NCBI RefSeq assembly: GCF_029846115.1
Contig: NZ_JARVZZ010000001.1
Location: 186,001-250,000 of the forward strand
Origin: Serratia marcescens
GTDB lineage: Bacteria > Pseudomonadota > Gammaproteobacteria > Enterobacterales > Enterobacteriaceae
DNA length: 64,000 bases
Direction of reading: 5' to 3'
In this document: in pieces, positions 54,127-64,000 of the stretch
Layout of the letters: the number at the start of each line of letters is the position of its first letter
How positions within the stretch are numbered: the stretch's first letter is position 1
Notes under the pieces: model-generated
The model's input: the letters and a program-made list of their open reading frames with translations, nothing else
Databases searched by the model: none
Told to the model about the DNA's origin: nothing
Made by a program: the position numbers and the translations under genes

Positions 54127-55041
54127 TCAGAGGCCCTCTGCGGCCTCTGGAGGTTCTCCCTCAAGGCGAGCGCTGACGTAGTCGAGAAAACAGGTGAGGC
54201 GCGCCGCCAGCTGGGCGTCGTGGTAATACACCGCGTTGATCGGTTGACGCACGTCCAGCGTCTCCCGCACCAGCAGTGGCACCAGCCTGCCCGCTTCCCG
54301 ATCGCGTCGGGTCATGAAATCCGCCAGTTGGACAATGCCCGCCCCGCGCAACGCCAACTCACGCAGCGTCTCCCCGCTGGAGGCCGAGATCGTCGGTTCG
54401 ATGGCAAAATGCCGCGCCTGCCGGTGACGCAGCGGCCACTGGTTCAGCGACTCCGGGTAGGTGAATCCCAACAGGCAATGGCGGTGCAGATCTTCCACGC
54501 CGCGCGGTTCGCCATGCCGTTGCAGGTAATCCGGGCTGGCGAGGATGCGCAACCGGCTATGCCCCAGCAGGCGCGCATGGAGCGTGGAGTCGCGCAGCGC
54601 GCCGATGCGGATCGCGATATCGGCGCGTTTCTCCAACAGGTCGATATTGCGATCGTCGGTGTCCAGCTCCAGCTCAATCTGCGGATAACGGCGGCGGAAC
54701 TCCGCCACCATCGGCACCAGCACGTGCGCCATAAAAGGGGCGGCGGCGTTGACACGCAGCCGGCCGGCGGGCAGTTGGCGCCGTAGCGCCATCAGCGCTT
54801 CGGCCTGATCCACCGAGCGCAGGATTTCGCGCGCAGGCACCAGGAAGCTCTGCCCTTCTTCGGTCAGGCTCAGACGACGCGTGGTGCGGCGCAAGAGCGT
54901 AGCGTCGAGTTTCGTTTCCAGGCGGCTGAGTGCGCGGCTGACGCCGGAGGTGGTTTGGCCGAGCCGATCGGCGGCGGCGGTGACCGAACCGCTGTCGACC
55001 ACCGCCGTGAACGCCAGCAGCTCTTCGAGGGTGATCTTCAC
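54127..55041 (-). CDS. LysR-type regulator inserted between ygiN and parE
   Basis: LysR regulator of 304 residues: MKITLEELLAFTAVVDSGSVTAAADRLGQTTSGVSRALSRLETKLDATLLRRTTRRLSLTEEG, then a CrgA/DmlR-type sensor domain (IELELDTDDRNIDLLEKRADIAIRIGALRDSTL). It is absent at this place in E. coli. It converges on ygiN across a hairpin and starts 83 bases after the parE stop. A natural target would be mdaB-ygiN, but nothing in the sequence proves it. Confidence 0.88.
   Translation of the reverse strand: MKITLEELLAFTAVVDSGSVTAAADRLGQTTSGVSRALSRLETKLDATLLRRTTRRLSLTEEGQSFLVPAREILRSVDQAEALMALRRQLPAGRLRVNAAAPFMAHVLVPMVAEFRRRYPQIELELDTDDRNIDLLEKRADIAIRIGALRDSTLHARLLGHSRLRILASPDYLQRHGEPRGVEDLHRHCLLGFTYPESLNQWPLRHRQARHFAIEPTISASSGETLRELALRGAGIVQLADFMTRRDREAGRLVPLLVRETLDVRQPINAVYYHDAQLAARLTCFLDYVSARLEGEPPEAAEGL
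54128..54149. terminator. Hairpin between ygiN and the LysR gene
   Basis: Perfect 8-bp stem CAGAGGCC/GGCCTCTG around CTCTGC, beginning inside the LysR stop codon. No T-run. Confidence 0.45.
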
Positions 55042-55093
55042 GCGGTTCGCCCCAGGTTGACGGGCGCCGCATGCAACGCCCTGCGGGAAAGCA

Positions 55094-55114
55094 GGCCCGG
55101 CGTTTCACCGGGCC
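55094..55114 (-). terminator. Terminator after parE
   Basis: GGCCCGG/CCGGGCC 7-bp stem with a 7-base loop; on the minus strand it is followed by TGCTTTCC. It stands 11 bases beyond the parE stop. Confidence 0.5.
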
Positions 55115-55124
55115 AGGGTCAAGC

Positions 55125-57026
<1,902 letters not shown>

Positions 57027-57066
57027 TTATTTTTTCGTGGTTAAAGGGAGGTGCCGGAACGGTCCG

Positions 57067-57651
57067 TCAGACCGCGTTTAGCCCTAAAAAATCCACAATC
57101 TGGGGGAAGTAGTGCTCGAAACCGACGAAGGCGTGGTTTCCACCCGACTCCACCGTTTGCCGACACGCGGTGTAATACGCCACTGCCTGGCCGTAATCGA
57201 GAATTTCATCGCCCGTTTGCTGCAGCAGCCAGATTAAATCCGGCGACTCCAAGGGATCGATCTGCATCACTTTCAGATCGTAAACGTGCCGAGACTCTAA
57301 CACATATTGCTGGCCGGTGTAGGGGTTCTCGTTGGCGCCGAGATAGTCCACCAGCAGCTCAAACGGCTTGACCGCCGGGTTGACCACCACCGCCGGCAGG
57401 GAAAAACACTGCGACAACCAGGTGGCGTAATAGCCGCCCAGCGATGAGCCGACCAGCCCGAGCGTTTGGCCGGCGCGCTCCAACACCATATTTTCCAGCA
57501 TCTCGGCGGCCTCCGCCGGAAAGGCCGGCAGCTGCGGCACCAGCATCTCGATGTCGGGATGGTGCTCGGCCAGCCAGGCCTTGAAGGCCACCGCCTTGGC
57601 CGACTGCGGCGAACTATTGAAACCGTGCAGGTAGAGCAGTGTCGAAGGCAT
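57067..57651 (-). CDS. yqiA: Esterase YqiA
   Basis: Alpha/beta hydrolase of 194 residues: [20 protein letters not shown] start with oxyanion HGF, nucleophile elbow [22 protein letters not shown], and the catalytic His region [12 protein letters not shown]. The ATG shares one base with the cpdA stop (TGATG), so translation is coupled. The frame continues upstream through cpdA but is not coding there. Confidence 0.92.
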   Translation of the reverse strand: MPSTLLYLHGFNSSPQSAKAVAFKAWLAEHHPDIEMLVPQLPAFPAEAAEMLENMVLERAGQTLGLVGSSLGGYYATWLSQCFSLPAVVVNPAVKPFELLVDYLGANENPYTGQQYVLESRHVYDLKVMQIDPLESPDLIWLLQQTGDEILDYGQAVAYYTACRQTVESGGNHAFVGFEHYFPQIVDFLGLNAV

Positions 57652-58478
57652 CAGTATCCATCCGAGTCCATATCGGGGCGGAAATCGTCGTTTTCCAGGC
57701 GGAACACCTGCGTCTCGACGCGGCCGTCCGGCAGCAGATCGAGGTAGCGCCAGCCGGGGGAGACGTCGTCGATGGTGAAGTTCGTGCAGTGCGGCTTGAA
57801 TTGCACGCAGGTGGACGGCGTCGCCAACAGGCGCCGGCCCTGCCATTCCAGATCCAGATCCTGGTGAATGTGCCCGCACACCACGGTATTCACTTTCGGA
57901 TAACGCAGCAGGATCGCGCCCAGCATATGCGGGTTGCGCAGGCTGTGCTGATCGAGCCAGGTGCAACCGGACGGCAGCGGATGATGGTGCAGCAGCAACA
58001 GCGTATAGCGCTCGGGGTGAGCCTGCAGGCAGCGCTCCATCCACTCGAGCTGGTATTCGCTCAATTCGCCGTGCGGTACGCCGAACACCTGGCTGTCCAA
58101 CATCAGCACCTGCCAGCTGTCGCCCAGCAGCACCTGTTTGGAAGGCGCAATGCCGGCGGCGGCCAACGCGTCGACCATCGCCGGTTGAAAATCATGGTTG
58201 CCCGGCAGCCACACGCAGGGTGCCGGCAGTTGCGCGATGCCGGCGGCGAAGTGGCGGTACGCCTCTTGCGAATGATCCTGCGCCAAATCTCCCGTGGCGA
58301 CGATCAAATCGACGTCGCGGCGCTGCGCCTGGATGGCGTCCAGCACCGCGTGATAGCTGCGATAGGTATTGATGCCGAGCAGCGTCTCGTGTTCGCCGGC
58401 AAAAAGGTGGGTATCTGTTATTTGTAGAATCCTGACCGCAGCCCCACTCGCCACGGGCAGTTTAAACAGGCTTTCCAA
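57651..58478 (-). CDS. cpdA: 3',5'-cyclic AMP phosphodiesterase CpdA
   Basis: Calcineurin-like metallophosphoesterase of 275 residues that hydrolyses cAMP. Metal motifs: [50 protein letters not shown]. Overlaps yqiA by one base and follows yqiB by 27 bases, giving the E. coli gene order. Confidence 0.95.
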   Translation of the reverse strand: MESLFKLPVASGAAVRILQITDTHLFAGEHETLLGINTYRSYHAVLDAIQAQRRDVDLIVATGDLAQDHSQEAYRHFAAGIAQLPAPCVWLPGNHDFQPAMVDALAAAGIAPSKQVLLGDSWQVLMLDSQVFGVPHGELSEYQLEWMERCLQAHPERYTLLLLHHHPLPSGCTWLDQHSLRNPHMLGAILLRYPKVNTVVCGHIHQDLDLEWQGRRLLATPSTCVQFKPHCTNFTIDDVSPGWRYLDLLPDGRVETQVFRLENDDFRPDMDSDGY

Positions 58479-58505
58479 ATGGTGTCCTTTGTTATTTCAG
58501 TCTGT

Positions 58506-58931
58506 CTAACAAACCGGAACCGCCATCGCTCCATGCGCCAAACAGTAGCGCAGCCAATCAGCAAGAAACTGGTTAATTTGATGCTTTTCGTCGCGTTGAT
58601 GCAACTTTTTATTAGGATAATCATAACGCGCTTTAAAGCGGTAGATCTGCTGACTGGAACACACTTCCGCAACCATGGCGTCATGGTACAACCGCACCGT
58701 CATCGCGGGCAGGCTCCAGTAGCTGACCGCCGGAAAGATCTGCTCGATCTCCACCAGCGACGTGTAACGCGTGGACTCAACGATGGTCAAACGATAGCCG
58801 GCGCCGTTCACCTGATAAGTCACCGTTTCGCCCGCTTCGTCGTTGCGCGGCAGCAAGCGGCGCAATTGCGCGAAGTTGGTTTCGCACAATCTCATCATTT
58901 CGGGGAAATCAGGGGTATAGCGCTGTTTCAT
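58506..58931 (-). CDS. yqiB: DUF1249 protein YqiB
   Basis: Protein of 141 residues of a conserved proteobacterial family without known reaction: [31 protein letters not shown], then [39 protein letters not shown] and a basic C-terminus. The ATG overlaps the nudF stop by one base (TAATG), so it is translated with nudF and cpdA. Confidence 0.92.
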   Translation of the reverse strand: MKQRYTPDFPEMMRLCETNFAQLRRLLPRNDEAGETVTYQVNGAGYRLTIVESTRYTSLVEIEQIFPAVSYWSLPAMTVRLYHDAMVAEVCSSQQIYRFKARYDYPNKKLHQRDEKHQINQFLADWLRYCLAHGAMAVPVC

Positions 58932-59563
58932 TAGTTGGCCCACTCTTTTCTCAACGATTCATGGTGCAACGCCAGCCATTGCAATGCAATCACTGATGCG
59001 GCGTTATCGATCGCGCCCTCCTCCACCCAGCGGTAAGCCTGCTCGCGGCTGACCACGTGGACGCGGATATCTTCATGTTCTTCCGCCAGGCCGTGAATGC
59101 CCTCGGCGGTGCCGGCGTCCACTTCGCCGACCATGATCGACAAACGTTCGCTGGTGCCGCCGGGGCTGGCCAGGTAGCTCAGCACCGGTTTGCAGCGCCC
59201 GACCACCACGCCGGCCTCTTCCTGCGCTTCGCGGCGGCACACGTCCTCGACGCTTTCGCCGGTTTCGATCATACCCGCCACCATTTCGAGCAGCCAGGGC
59301 GAATTACTGGTATCGACCGCGGCGATGCGCAGTTGTTCAATCAGCACAACCTCGTCGCGCACCGGATCGTAGGGCAGCAGCACCGCCGCATGGCCGCGTT
59401 CGAAAATTTCACGCGTGATTTCAGGGCTCATTTCGCCATTGAACAACCGATGGCGAAACCGGTATAAATTGAGTGAAAAAAAACCACGGTACAGCGTCTC
59501 GCGTGCAATAATTTCTACATCTTTTTTATCGAAAGTAACGGGCGATGGCTGCGAACGGTTCAT
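58931..59563 (-). CDS. nudF: ADP-ribose pyrophosphatase NudF
   Basis: Nudix hydrolase of 210 residues cleaving ADP-ribose to AMP and ribose-5-phosphate. Nudix box: [23 protein letters not shown] with the Glu metal ligands in place; downstream [19 protein letters not shown] fits the ADP-ribose subgroup. First gene of the minus-strand operon and divergent from tolC. Confidence 0.95.
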   Translation of the reverse strand: MNRSQPSPVTFDKKDVEIIARETLYRGFFSLNLYRFRHRLFNGEMSPEITREIFERGHAAVLLPYDPVRDEVVLIEQLRIAAVDTSNSPWLLEMVAGMIETGESVEDVCRREAQEEAGVVVGRCKPVLSYLASPGGTSERLSIMVGEVDAGTAEGIHGLAEEHEDIRVHVVSREQAYRWVEEGAIDNAASVIALQWLALHHESLRKEWAN

Positions 59564-59910
59564 GCGCGAATTCTCCTGCTTGAGTATGCCGATAAAATAA
59601 ACGGTTTTGATGACAGAAACAGCGGGACTCTCCGCCGCGGCTTTATGTTAGGCTGTTTTTCGCCGCCGGATGCGGCACGTTTGTGCGCTCGCAGGTAATA
59701 GCGGGAAACAATCCGGATTGTCAGCCATAATATCAGCTGCAGTCGGCCCGGGCAGTACGCCAAGGTAAATGGGCGGCCTGAAAGGTAAAAGTTACGTGAG
59801 ATGGCACATTCAGCCACCTGATGCGTACCGCAGACTCTGCTAGAATCGGCAACTATTTCGTCTATCGTCAGCGCTAACATAGCAATATTGCTGCACAACA
59901 AGGAATGCAA
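59564..59910. other. Divergent control region nudF / tolC
   Basis: About 350 bases with promoters for both directions. It includes a marbox-like site (59801-59818) and the tolC ribosome site AAGGA at 59900-59904. Short minus-strand frames here lack support. Confidence 0.5.
59801..59818 (+). promoter_or_regulatory. Possible marbox (MarA/SoxS/Rob site) of tolC
   Basis: ATGGCACATTCAGCCACC fits the AYnGCACnnWnnRYYAAA consensus except in the last AAA (ACC here). It is about 93 bases before the start codon. E. coli tolC is a known mar-sox-rob regulon member, which makes the match plausible. Confidence 0.35.
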
Positions 59911-61428
59911 ATGAAGAAACTGCTCCCCCTTCTTATCGGACTGAGCCTGGGCGGCTTCAGTGCAATGAGCCAGGCAGAGAACCTGCTGCAGGTCTACAAA
60001 CAGGCCAGGGAAAGTAACCCGGATCTGCGCAAAAGTGCAGCTGACCGCGATGCCGCATTCGAAAAGATCAATGAAGCGCGCAGCCCGCTGTTGCCGCAGC
60101 TCGGTTTAACCGCAGGTTACGATTACACCAACGGTTATCGTGACAGCAATGGCGTTAACAGCAACGTGACCAGCGGTTCGTTGGCGCTGACGCAAACTAT
60201 TTTCGACATGTCGAAATGGCGCCAGCTGACGCTGCAGGAAAAAACCGCCGGCATCTCCGACGTCACCTTCCAAACCGCCGAGCAGTCGCTGATTCTCAAC
60301 ACCGCCACCGCCTACTTCAACGTGCTGAAAGCGATCGACACGCTGTCCTATACCCAGGCGCAGAAAGATGCGGTATACCGCACGCTGGATCAAACCACCC
60401 AGCGCTTCAACGTGGGCCTGGTGGCGATCACTGACGTGCAGAACGCCCGCTCGAACTATGACACCGTGCTGGCGGCGGAAGTCTCCGCCCGCAACGATCT
60501 GGATAATGCGCTGGAAACGCTGCGCCAGGTGACCGGGGCCTTCTACCCGGAGCTGGCCTCTCTGAATACCGATCGCTTCAGTACCCAGCGCCCGGAAGCG
60601 GTGAACAATCTGCTGAAAGAAGCGGAAGCGCGCAACCTGAGCCTGCTGTCCGCCCGTCTGAGCCAGGATCTGGCGCGCGAGCAAATCCGCGCAGCCCAAA
60701 CCGGCTATATGCCGACGATTGACGTCAGCGCGTCAACCGGCATCAGCAATACCAAATACAACGGATCCAACACCGGCGGCGCGAATGCCGCGCGCTACAG
60801 CGACTCCGATGCGGGCCAAAATAAGGTCGGCATCAGCTTCAACCTGCCGCTGTACAGCGGCGGCGCGACCAATTCCCAGGTGAAACAAGCGCAGTATGGC
60901 TTCGTCGGCGCCAGCGAGCAGTTGGAAAGCTCACACCGCAGCGTGGTGCAGACCGTGCGTTCGTCGTTCAACAACGTCAATGCCTCGATCAGCAGCATCA
61001 ACGCCTACAAACAGGCGGTGATTTCCGCGCAGAGCTCTCTGGATGCGATGGAAGCCGGTTATCAGGTTGGTACCCGCACCATCGTCGATGTGCTGGACGC
61101 CACCACCACCCTGTATAACGCCAAACGTCAGCTGTCCGACGCGCGTTACACCTATCTGATCAACCAGCTGAACATCAAGTCGGCGCTCGGCACGCTGAAC
61201 CAGAACGATCTGCTGCTGTTGAATGGCGCGTTGGGTAAACCGGTGTCGACCGCACCTGACGCCGTGGCGCCGCAGAACCGTGCGCAGGACGCCTATGCGG
61301 ACGGTTATCAGGACAATGCGCCAATGCAGCAAACCGCAGCGCCGGTACCGGCGGCCACTCGCGCATCCGCGCCGGCCGTCACCACCAGCCAACCGGCTCG
61401 CAACAGCGGCAACCCATTCCGCAACTGA
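59911..61428 (+). CDS. tolC: Outer-membrane efflux channel TolC
   Basis: Channel-tunnel protein of 505 residues. Signal peptide MKKLLPLLIGLSLGGFSAMS then QAENLLQVYKQARESNPDLRKSAADRD; two structural repeats (each with a coiled-coil pair and beta strands) are visible, the second around QVKQAQYGFVGASEQLESSHRSVVQTVRSSFNNVNASISSINAYKQAV. The C-terminal 70 residues are low-complexity (Ala/Pro/Gln). ATG 59911 is chosen because AAGGA is then 6 bases away. It is the exit duct for RND pumps and type I secretion. Confidence 0.96.
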   Translation: MKKLLPLLIGLSLGGFSAMSQAENLLQVYKQARESNPDLRKSAADRDAAFEKINEARSPLLPQLGLTAGYDYTNGYRDSNGVNSNVTSGSLALTQTIFDMSKWRQLTLQEKTAGISDVTFQTAEQSLILNTATAYFNVLKAIDTLSYTQAQKDAVYRTLDQTTQRFNVGLVAITDVQNARSNYDTVLAAEVSARNDLDNALETLRQVTGAFYPELASLNTDRFSTQRPEAVNNLLKEAEARNLSLLSARLSQDLAREQIRAAQTGYMPTIDVSASTGISNTKYNGSNTGGANAARYSDSDAGQNKVGISFNLPLYSGGATNSQVKQAQYGFVGASEQLESSHRSVVQTVRSSFNNVNASISSINAYKQAVISAQSSLDAMEAGYQVGTRTIVDVLDATTTLYNAKRQLSDARYTYLINQLNIKSALGTLNQNDLLLLNGALGKPVSTAPDAVAPQNRAQDAYADGYQDNAPMQQTAAPVPAATRASAPAVTTSQPARNSGNPFRN

Positions 61429-61447
61429 TGCGCACGCGTTGATAAAT

Positions 61448-61484
61448 ACGGGGTCCGGCCTGCGCCGCACCCCGTTTTTTTTTT
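61448..61484 (+). terminator. Strong terminator after tolC
   Basis: ACGGGGT/ACCCCGT 7-bp stem with inner GC pairing and about ten T directly after. Confidence 0.9.
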
Positions 61485-61580
61485 GCCCCGATTTCCCCCG
61501 CTTCTGCCCGCCGCCTCACAGCCGCCGCTGTGCCAGGTGGTATCATCGTCACTCTCATTTTCGCAGTCTGGTGAGGTTCG

Positions 61581-63530
61581 ATGGACAACGATTCACGCTG
61601 GCAGCGCTTGATTAACGACGGCGAACTGCCGCCGCCACTGCGCCCGACACAGGCGGTTTACGCCTCCTGGCTGCGCTGCCGCAGCCTGATGCAGCCCGAC
61701 GTCTGGCAAGCACCGCACCGCGCCCAGGGCGCCACCTTCGAATCGATTTGCCGCCGCAAGAACGACCTGCTGACGCTCGGCCAGGCGGCGCTGGAGGACG
61801 CCTGCGAATACATGGAGCCGCGTCGTTGCCTGTTGATGATCCTCGACAAGAGCGGCTGCATGCTGTGGCGCTGCGGCGACACCCAAACCTGGGAGCTTTT
61901 GCAGCCATTGGGGTTCGCCCCCGGCGCTTACTGGGCCGAGGGGCAGATCGGCACCAACGCCCCGGCGCTGGCGGCGGCAGAAGGCCACCCGGTGCGGGTG
62001 AGCGGCGAGGAGCACGTGCGCCGGGCGCTGCACGGCTGGTCATTCTGCGCGACGCCGGTCTACGACAACAGCGGCCGCCAACGCGGCTCGATCGCGCTGG
62101 GCTGCCTGCTGGCCGACTGCGCCGCCGGCGATCTGTCGCTGACGCTGGCCATCGCTCGCGAAATCGGCAATTCGCTGAACGCCGACGGCCTGCTGGCGGA
62201 ATCCAACCGCCATCTTAACCAGCTTTACGGCCTGCTGGACGGCGTAGACGACGGCGTCATGGCCTGGGATCACCGTGGCTACCTGCAATATATCAACCAG
62301 CGCGCCGCCGCCCTGTTGAAGCTGGACGAGCAGCAGAGCCAGGGCAAACCGCTGGCGCAGCTGCTGACGCTGCCCGCCCTGCTCAAGCGCGCCATCGCCG
62401 ACCGGCAGCCGCTGCAACACGTCGAAGTCACCTTCGAAAGCCAGCGGCAGTTTATTGCCGCCTTGCTGACGCTCAAGCCGATTTTCGACGGCGATCGCTG
62501 CAGTTTCATCGCCCTGCTGCACCCACTCGAGCGGCTGCGCCAATATGTCAGCAGCCAGTTGGGGCGCGTCAGCCACAGCTTCGAACAGATGCCCTCCGCC
62601 TCGCTGGAAATGCGGCGACTGATCCGTTACGGGCAGCAGGCGGCCAAGGGCCAGCATCCGATCCTGCTGCGCGGGGAGGAAGGGGTTGGCAAAGAGCGGC
62701 TCAGCCAGGCTATCCACAACGCCGGCGAACGTGCCGCCGGGCCGTATATCGCCCTCAACTGCCAGCTGCTGCCACAGGCGCAGGGGCTGCGTGAACTGCT
62801 GGGCAGCGACGCCAGCGAAGAAGAGGCGGGCCAGCTCAGCAAATTCGAATTGGCCAACGGCGGCACGTTGTATCTCGAACAGATCGAATACCTGCCGGCG
62901 GAGATGCAGTCGGCGTTGCTGCAGGTGCTGAAAACCGGCGTGGTGATCCGCCTCAATTCCAGCCGAGTGATCCCGGTCGATGTGCGGGTGATCGCCGGCA
63001 GCGCCGCCGATCTGCCGCTGCTGGTGCAACAAAACCGCTTCCGCCGCCAGCTGTTTTACAGCCTGCAAGCCTTCGAGATCCAGATCCCGCCGCTGCGCCA
63101 GCGGCTGAGCGATATTCCGCTGCTGGTCAAACACCATCTGCGCGCGCTGGAGCAACACTTTCAGTGTCGCTTTCGGGTGGATGACGAAGTGATGGCCCAA
63201 CTGGCGCTCTACCTGTGGCCGGGCAACGATTTGGAACTGAAAGGGGTGGTGGAGCGCGCAGCGATGATTTGCCACGGCCACCACATCCAGTTAGCAGATT
63301 TGCCGACACACCTGCTCGGCCAGCCGTCGCTGCTGGAGAGCGATCCGCAGCCCGGCGCGCCGCTGTTGACGCTGACGGACATGGAGCGCCAGGCGATCCT
63401 GCGCGCGGCGACCGTCAGCCGTGGTCAGTTGACGGAGATGGCGCAGCTGCTGGGCATCGGCCGCACCACGCTGTGGCGGAAGATCAAACAGCACGGGATC
63501 GACATTCGACAGTTCAAGCTGCGCGCCTAG
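61581..63530 (+). CDS. dhaR: Transcription activator DhaR of the dihydroxyacetone kinase operon
   Basis: Regulator of 649 residues with GAF (about 60-190), PAS (about 205-270), an AAA+ region (about 330-545) and a C-terminal Fis-type helix-turn-helix (ILRAATVSRGQLTEMAQLLGIGRTTLWRKIKQHGID). Walker A reads LLRGEEGVGKERL, and the sigma-54-contacting GAFTGA motif is absent (LLGSDASEEEAGQL instead), as in E. coli DhaR, which works with sigma-70. Binding of DhaL or DhaK to it would switch the dha operon. It converges on dhaM, the stops overlapping by a few bases. Confidence 0.9.
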   Translation: MDNDSRWQRLINDGELPPPLRPTQAVYASWLRCRSLMQPDVWQAPHRAQGATFESICRRKNDLLTLGQAALEDACEYMEPRRCLLMILDKSGCMLWRCGDTQTWELLQPLGFAPGAYWAEGQIGTNAPALAAAEGHPVRVSGEEHVRRALHGWSFCATPVYDNSGRQRGSIALGCLLADCAAGDLSLTLAIAREIGNSLNADGLLAESNRHLNQLYGLLDGVDDGVMAWDHRGYLQYINQRAAALLKLDEQQSQGKPLAQLLTLPALLKRAIADRQPLQHVEVTFESQRQFIAALLTLKPIFDGDRCSFIALLHPLERLRQYVSSQLGRVSHSFEQMPSASLEMRRLIRYGQQAAKGQHPILLRGEEGVGKERLSQAIHNAGERAAGPYIALNCQLLPQAQGLRELLGSDASEEEAGQLSKFELANGGTLYLEQIEYLPAEMQSALLQVLKTGVVIRLNSSRVIPVDVRVIAGSAADLPLLVQQNRFRRQLFYSLQAFEIQIPPLRQRLSDIPLLVKHHLRALEQHFQCRFRVDDEVMAQLALYLWPGNDLELKGVVERAAMICHGHHIQLADLPTHLLGQPSLLESDPQPGAPLLTLTDMERQAILRAATVSRGQLTEMAQLLGIGRTTLWRKIKQHGIDIRQFKLRA

Positions 63531-64000
63531 TGGCTGAGCTGCAACACCCCGCGCGCGGCGTCCAGCATCGCCTTCTGCCCGCTGCGGGTTTTGCTCAGGC
63601 AATCCTGCATACCGACCACCATCGGAATGCCCATCGCCTTCGCCAGAATGGCGCTGTGCGACAGGGCATTGCCACCGCTCAGGCAGATGCCGAGCACCAG
63701 CCGCCTGTCGAGCATCACCACCTCCGAAGGCATCAGCTCGTCCATCACCAGTATCGACGGCTCTGCCAGCGCGATGGCCGGCAGCGGCAGCCCCTGTAGA
63801 TGGCACAGCGTGCGGCGCAGCATGTCGCGCACGTCCAGTTCACGCGCCCGCATGTAGTCGTCATCCAGCTCGCGGTACTCTTCGGCGATCGCCTCCAGCA
63901 CCTGCCGCCAGGCCTGTTCGGCGCTGCACAACTGCTGCGCGATGCGGGTGTACGCCGCCTGCTGCAGATCCGGATCGTCCAGCAGCATGCTGTGGGCGCC
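63527..64000 (-). CDS. dhaM: PTS-dependent dihydroxyacetone kinase phosphotransferase subunit DhaM (C-terminal part)
   Basis: The visible 157 codons, open at the right edge, encode the enzyme I-like end of DhaM: RELDVRDMLRRTLCHLQG, then LVMDELMPSEVVMLDRRLVLGICLSGGNALSHSAILAKAMGIPMVV with the phosphorylated His in GGNALSHSAI. DhaM carries phosphate from enzyme I/HPr to the ADP bound in DhaL. The EIIA and HPr-like domains would lie beyond the window. Stop overlaps that of dhaR. Confidence 0.85.
   Translation of the reverse strand, partial: GAHSMLLDDPDLQQAAYTRIAQQLCSAEQAWRQVLEAIAEEYRELDDDYMRARELDVRDMLRRTLCHLQGLPLPAIALAEPSILVMDELMPSEVVMLDRRLVLGICLSGGNALSHSAILAKAMGIPMVVGMQDCLSKTRSGQKAMLDAARGVLQLSH

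Overview
The window is 64 kb of a GC-rich enterobacterial chromosome, most likely Serratia (S. marcescens group). This rests on long collinear blocks matching the E. coli exbD-exbB-metC-yghB-yqhC-yqhD-dkgA and ygiQ-ftsP-plsC-parC-mdaB-ygiN-parE-yqiA-cpdA-yqiB-nudF-tolC order, on an ExbB with the long N-terminal extension known from S. marcescens, and on the accessory genes between the blocks. There is no rRNA, tRNA, CRISPR array, prophage or insertion sequence.

Layout. (1) 1-7.9 kb is accessory and partly AT-rich: the end of an unknown gene, an orphan IucD-like N-hydroxylase paired with a TupA-type ATP-grasp protein, a secreted IroE-like esterase, a GNAT acetyltransferase, a LuxR-type regulator and an NCS1 permease. 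(2) 8.3-10.7 kb is a compact XRE regulator / VUT transporter / QueF operon for queuosine precursors. (3) 10.8-16.5 kb holds a Tat-exported phospholipase C, then a substrate-binding protein and a TonB-dependent receptor, each behind a Fur-like site. (4) 16.5-22.1 kb is abgR divergent from abgABT (p-aminobenzoyl-glutamate use). (5) 22.2-28.7 kb is the sucrose locus scrK-scrYABR with ScrR operators and internal terminators. (6) 28.7-41 kb is conserved backbone (exbDB, metC, yghB, yqhC/yqhD, dkgA, emtA, ygiQ) with a LysR/dehydrogenase pair inserted. (7) 41-48 kb is a nucleobase/nucleoside island: GntR, NCS1 permease, YegV-like kinase, XapB-like transporter, purine nucleoside phosphorylase and LysR. 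(8) 48-61.5 kb is backbone with both topoisomerase IV genes and tolC. (9) 61.6-64 kb is dhaR and the end of dhaM (dihydroxyacetone kinase).

The iron genes form one functional layer: candidate Fur sites precede the N-hydroxylase, the binding protein, the receptor and exbB, and ExbBD would energise the receptor. The most unexpected signal is not a protein. Three intergenic places carry the UCCCUGGUGUUG-type seed of the Hfq sRNA ArcZ. One lies between a -10 box and a strong terminator (about 3.7 kb). One lies in the 3' region of the first NCS1 permease gene (about 8.0 kb). The third lies, on the opposite strand, in the long leader of the second NCS1 permease gene (about 42.0 kb). The last two share two 16-17 nt blocks in permuted order and opposite orientation, so an RNA from one could pair with the other. 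I read all sequence by eye; homology calls come from remembered family sequences, not searches.
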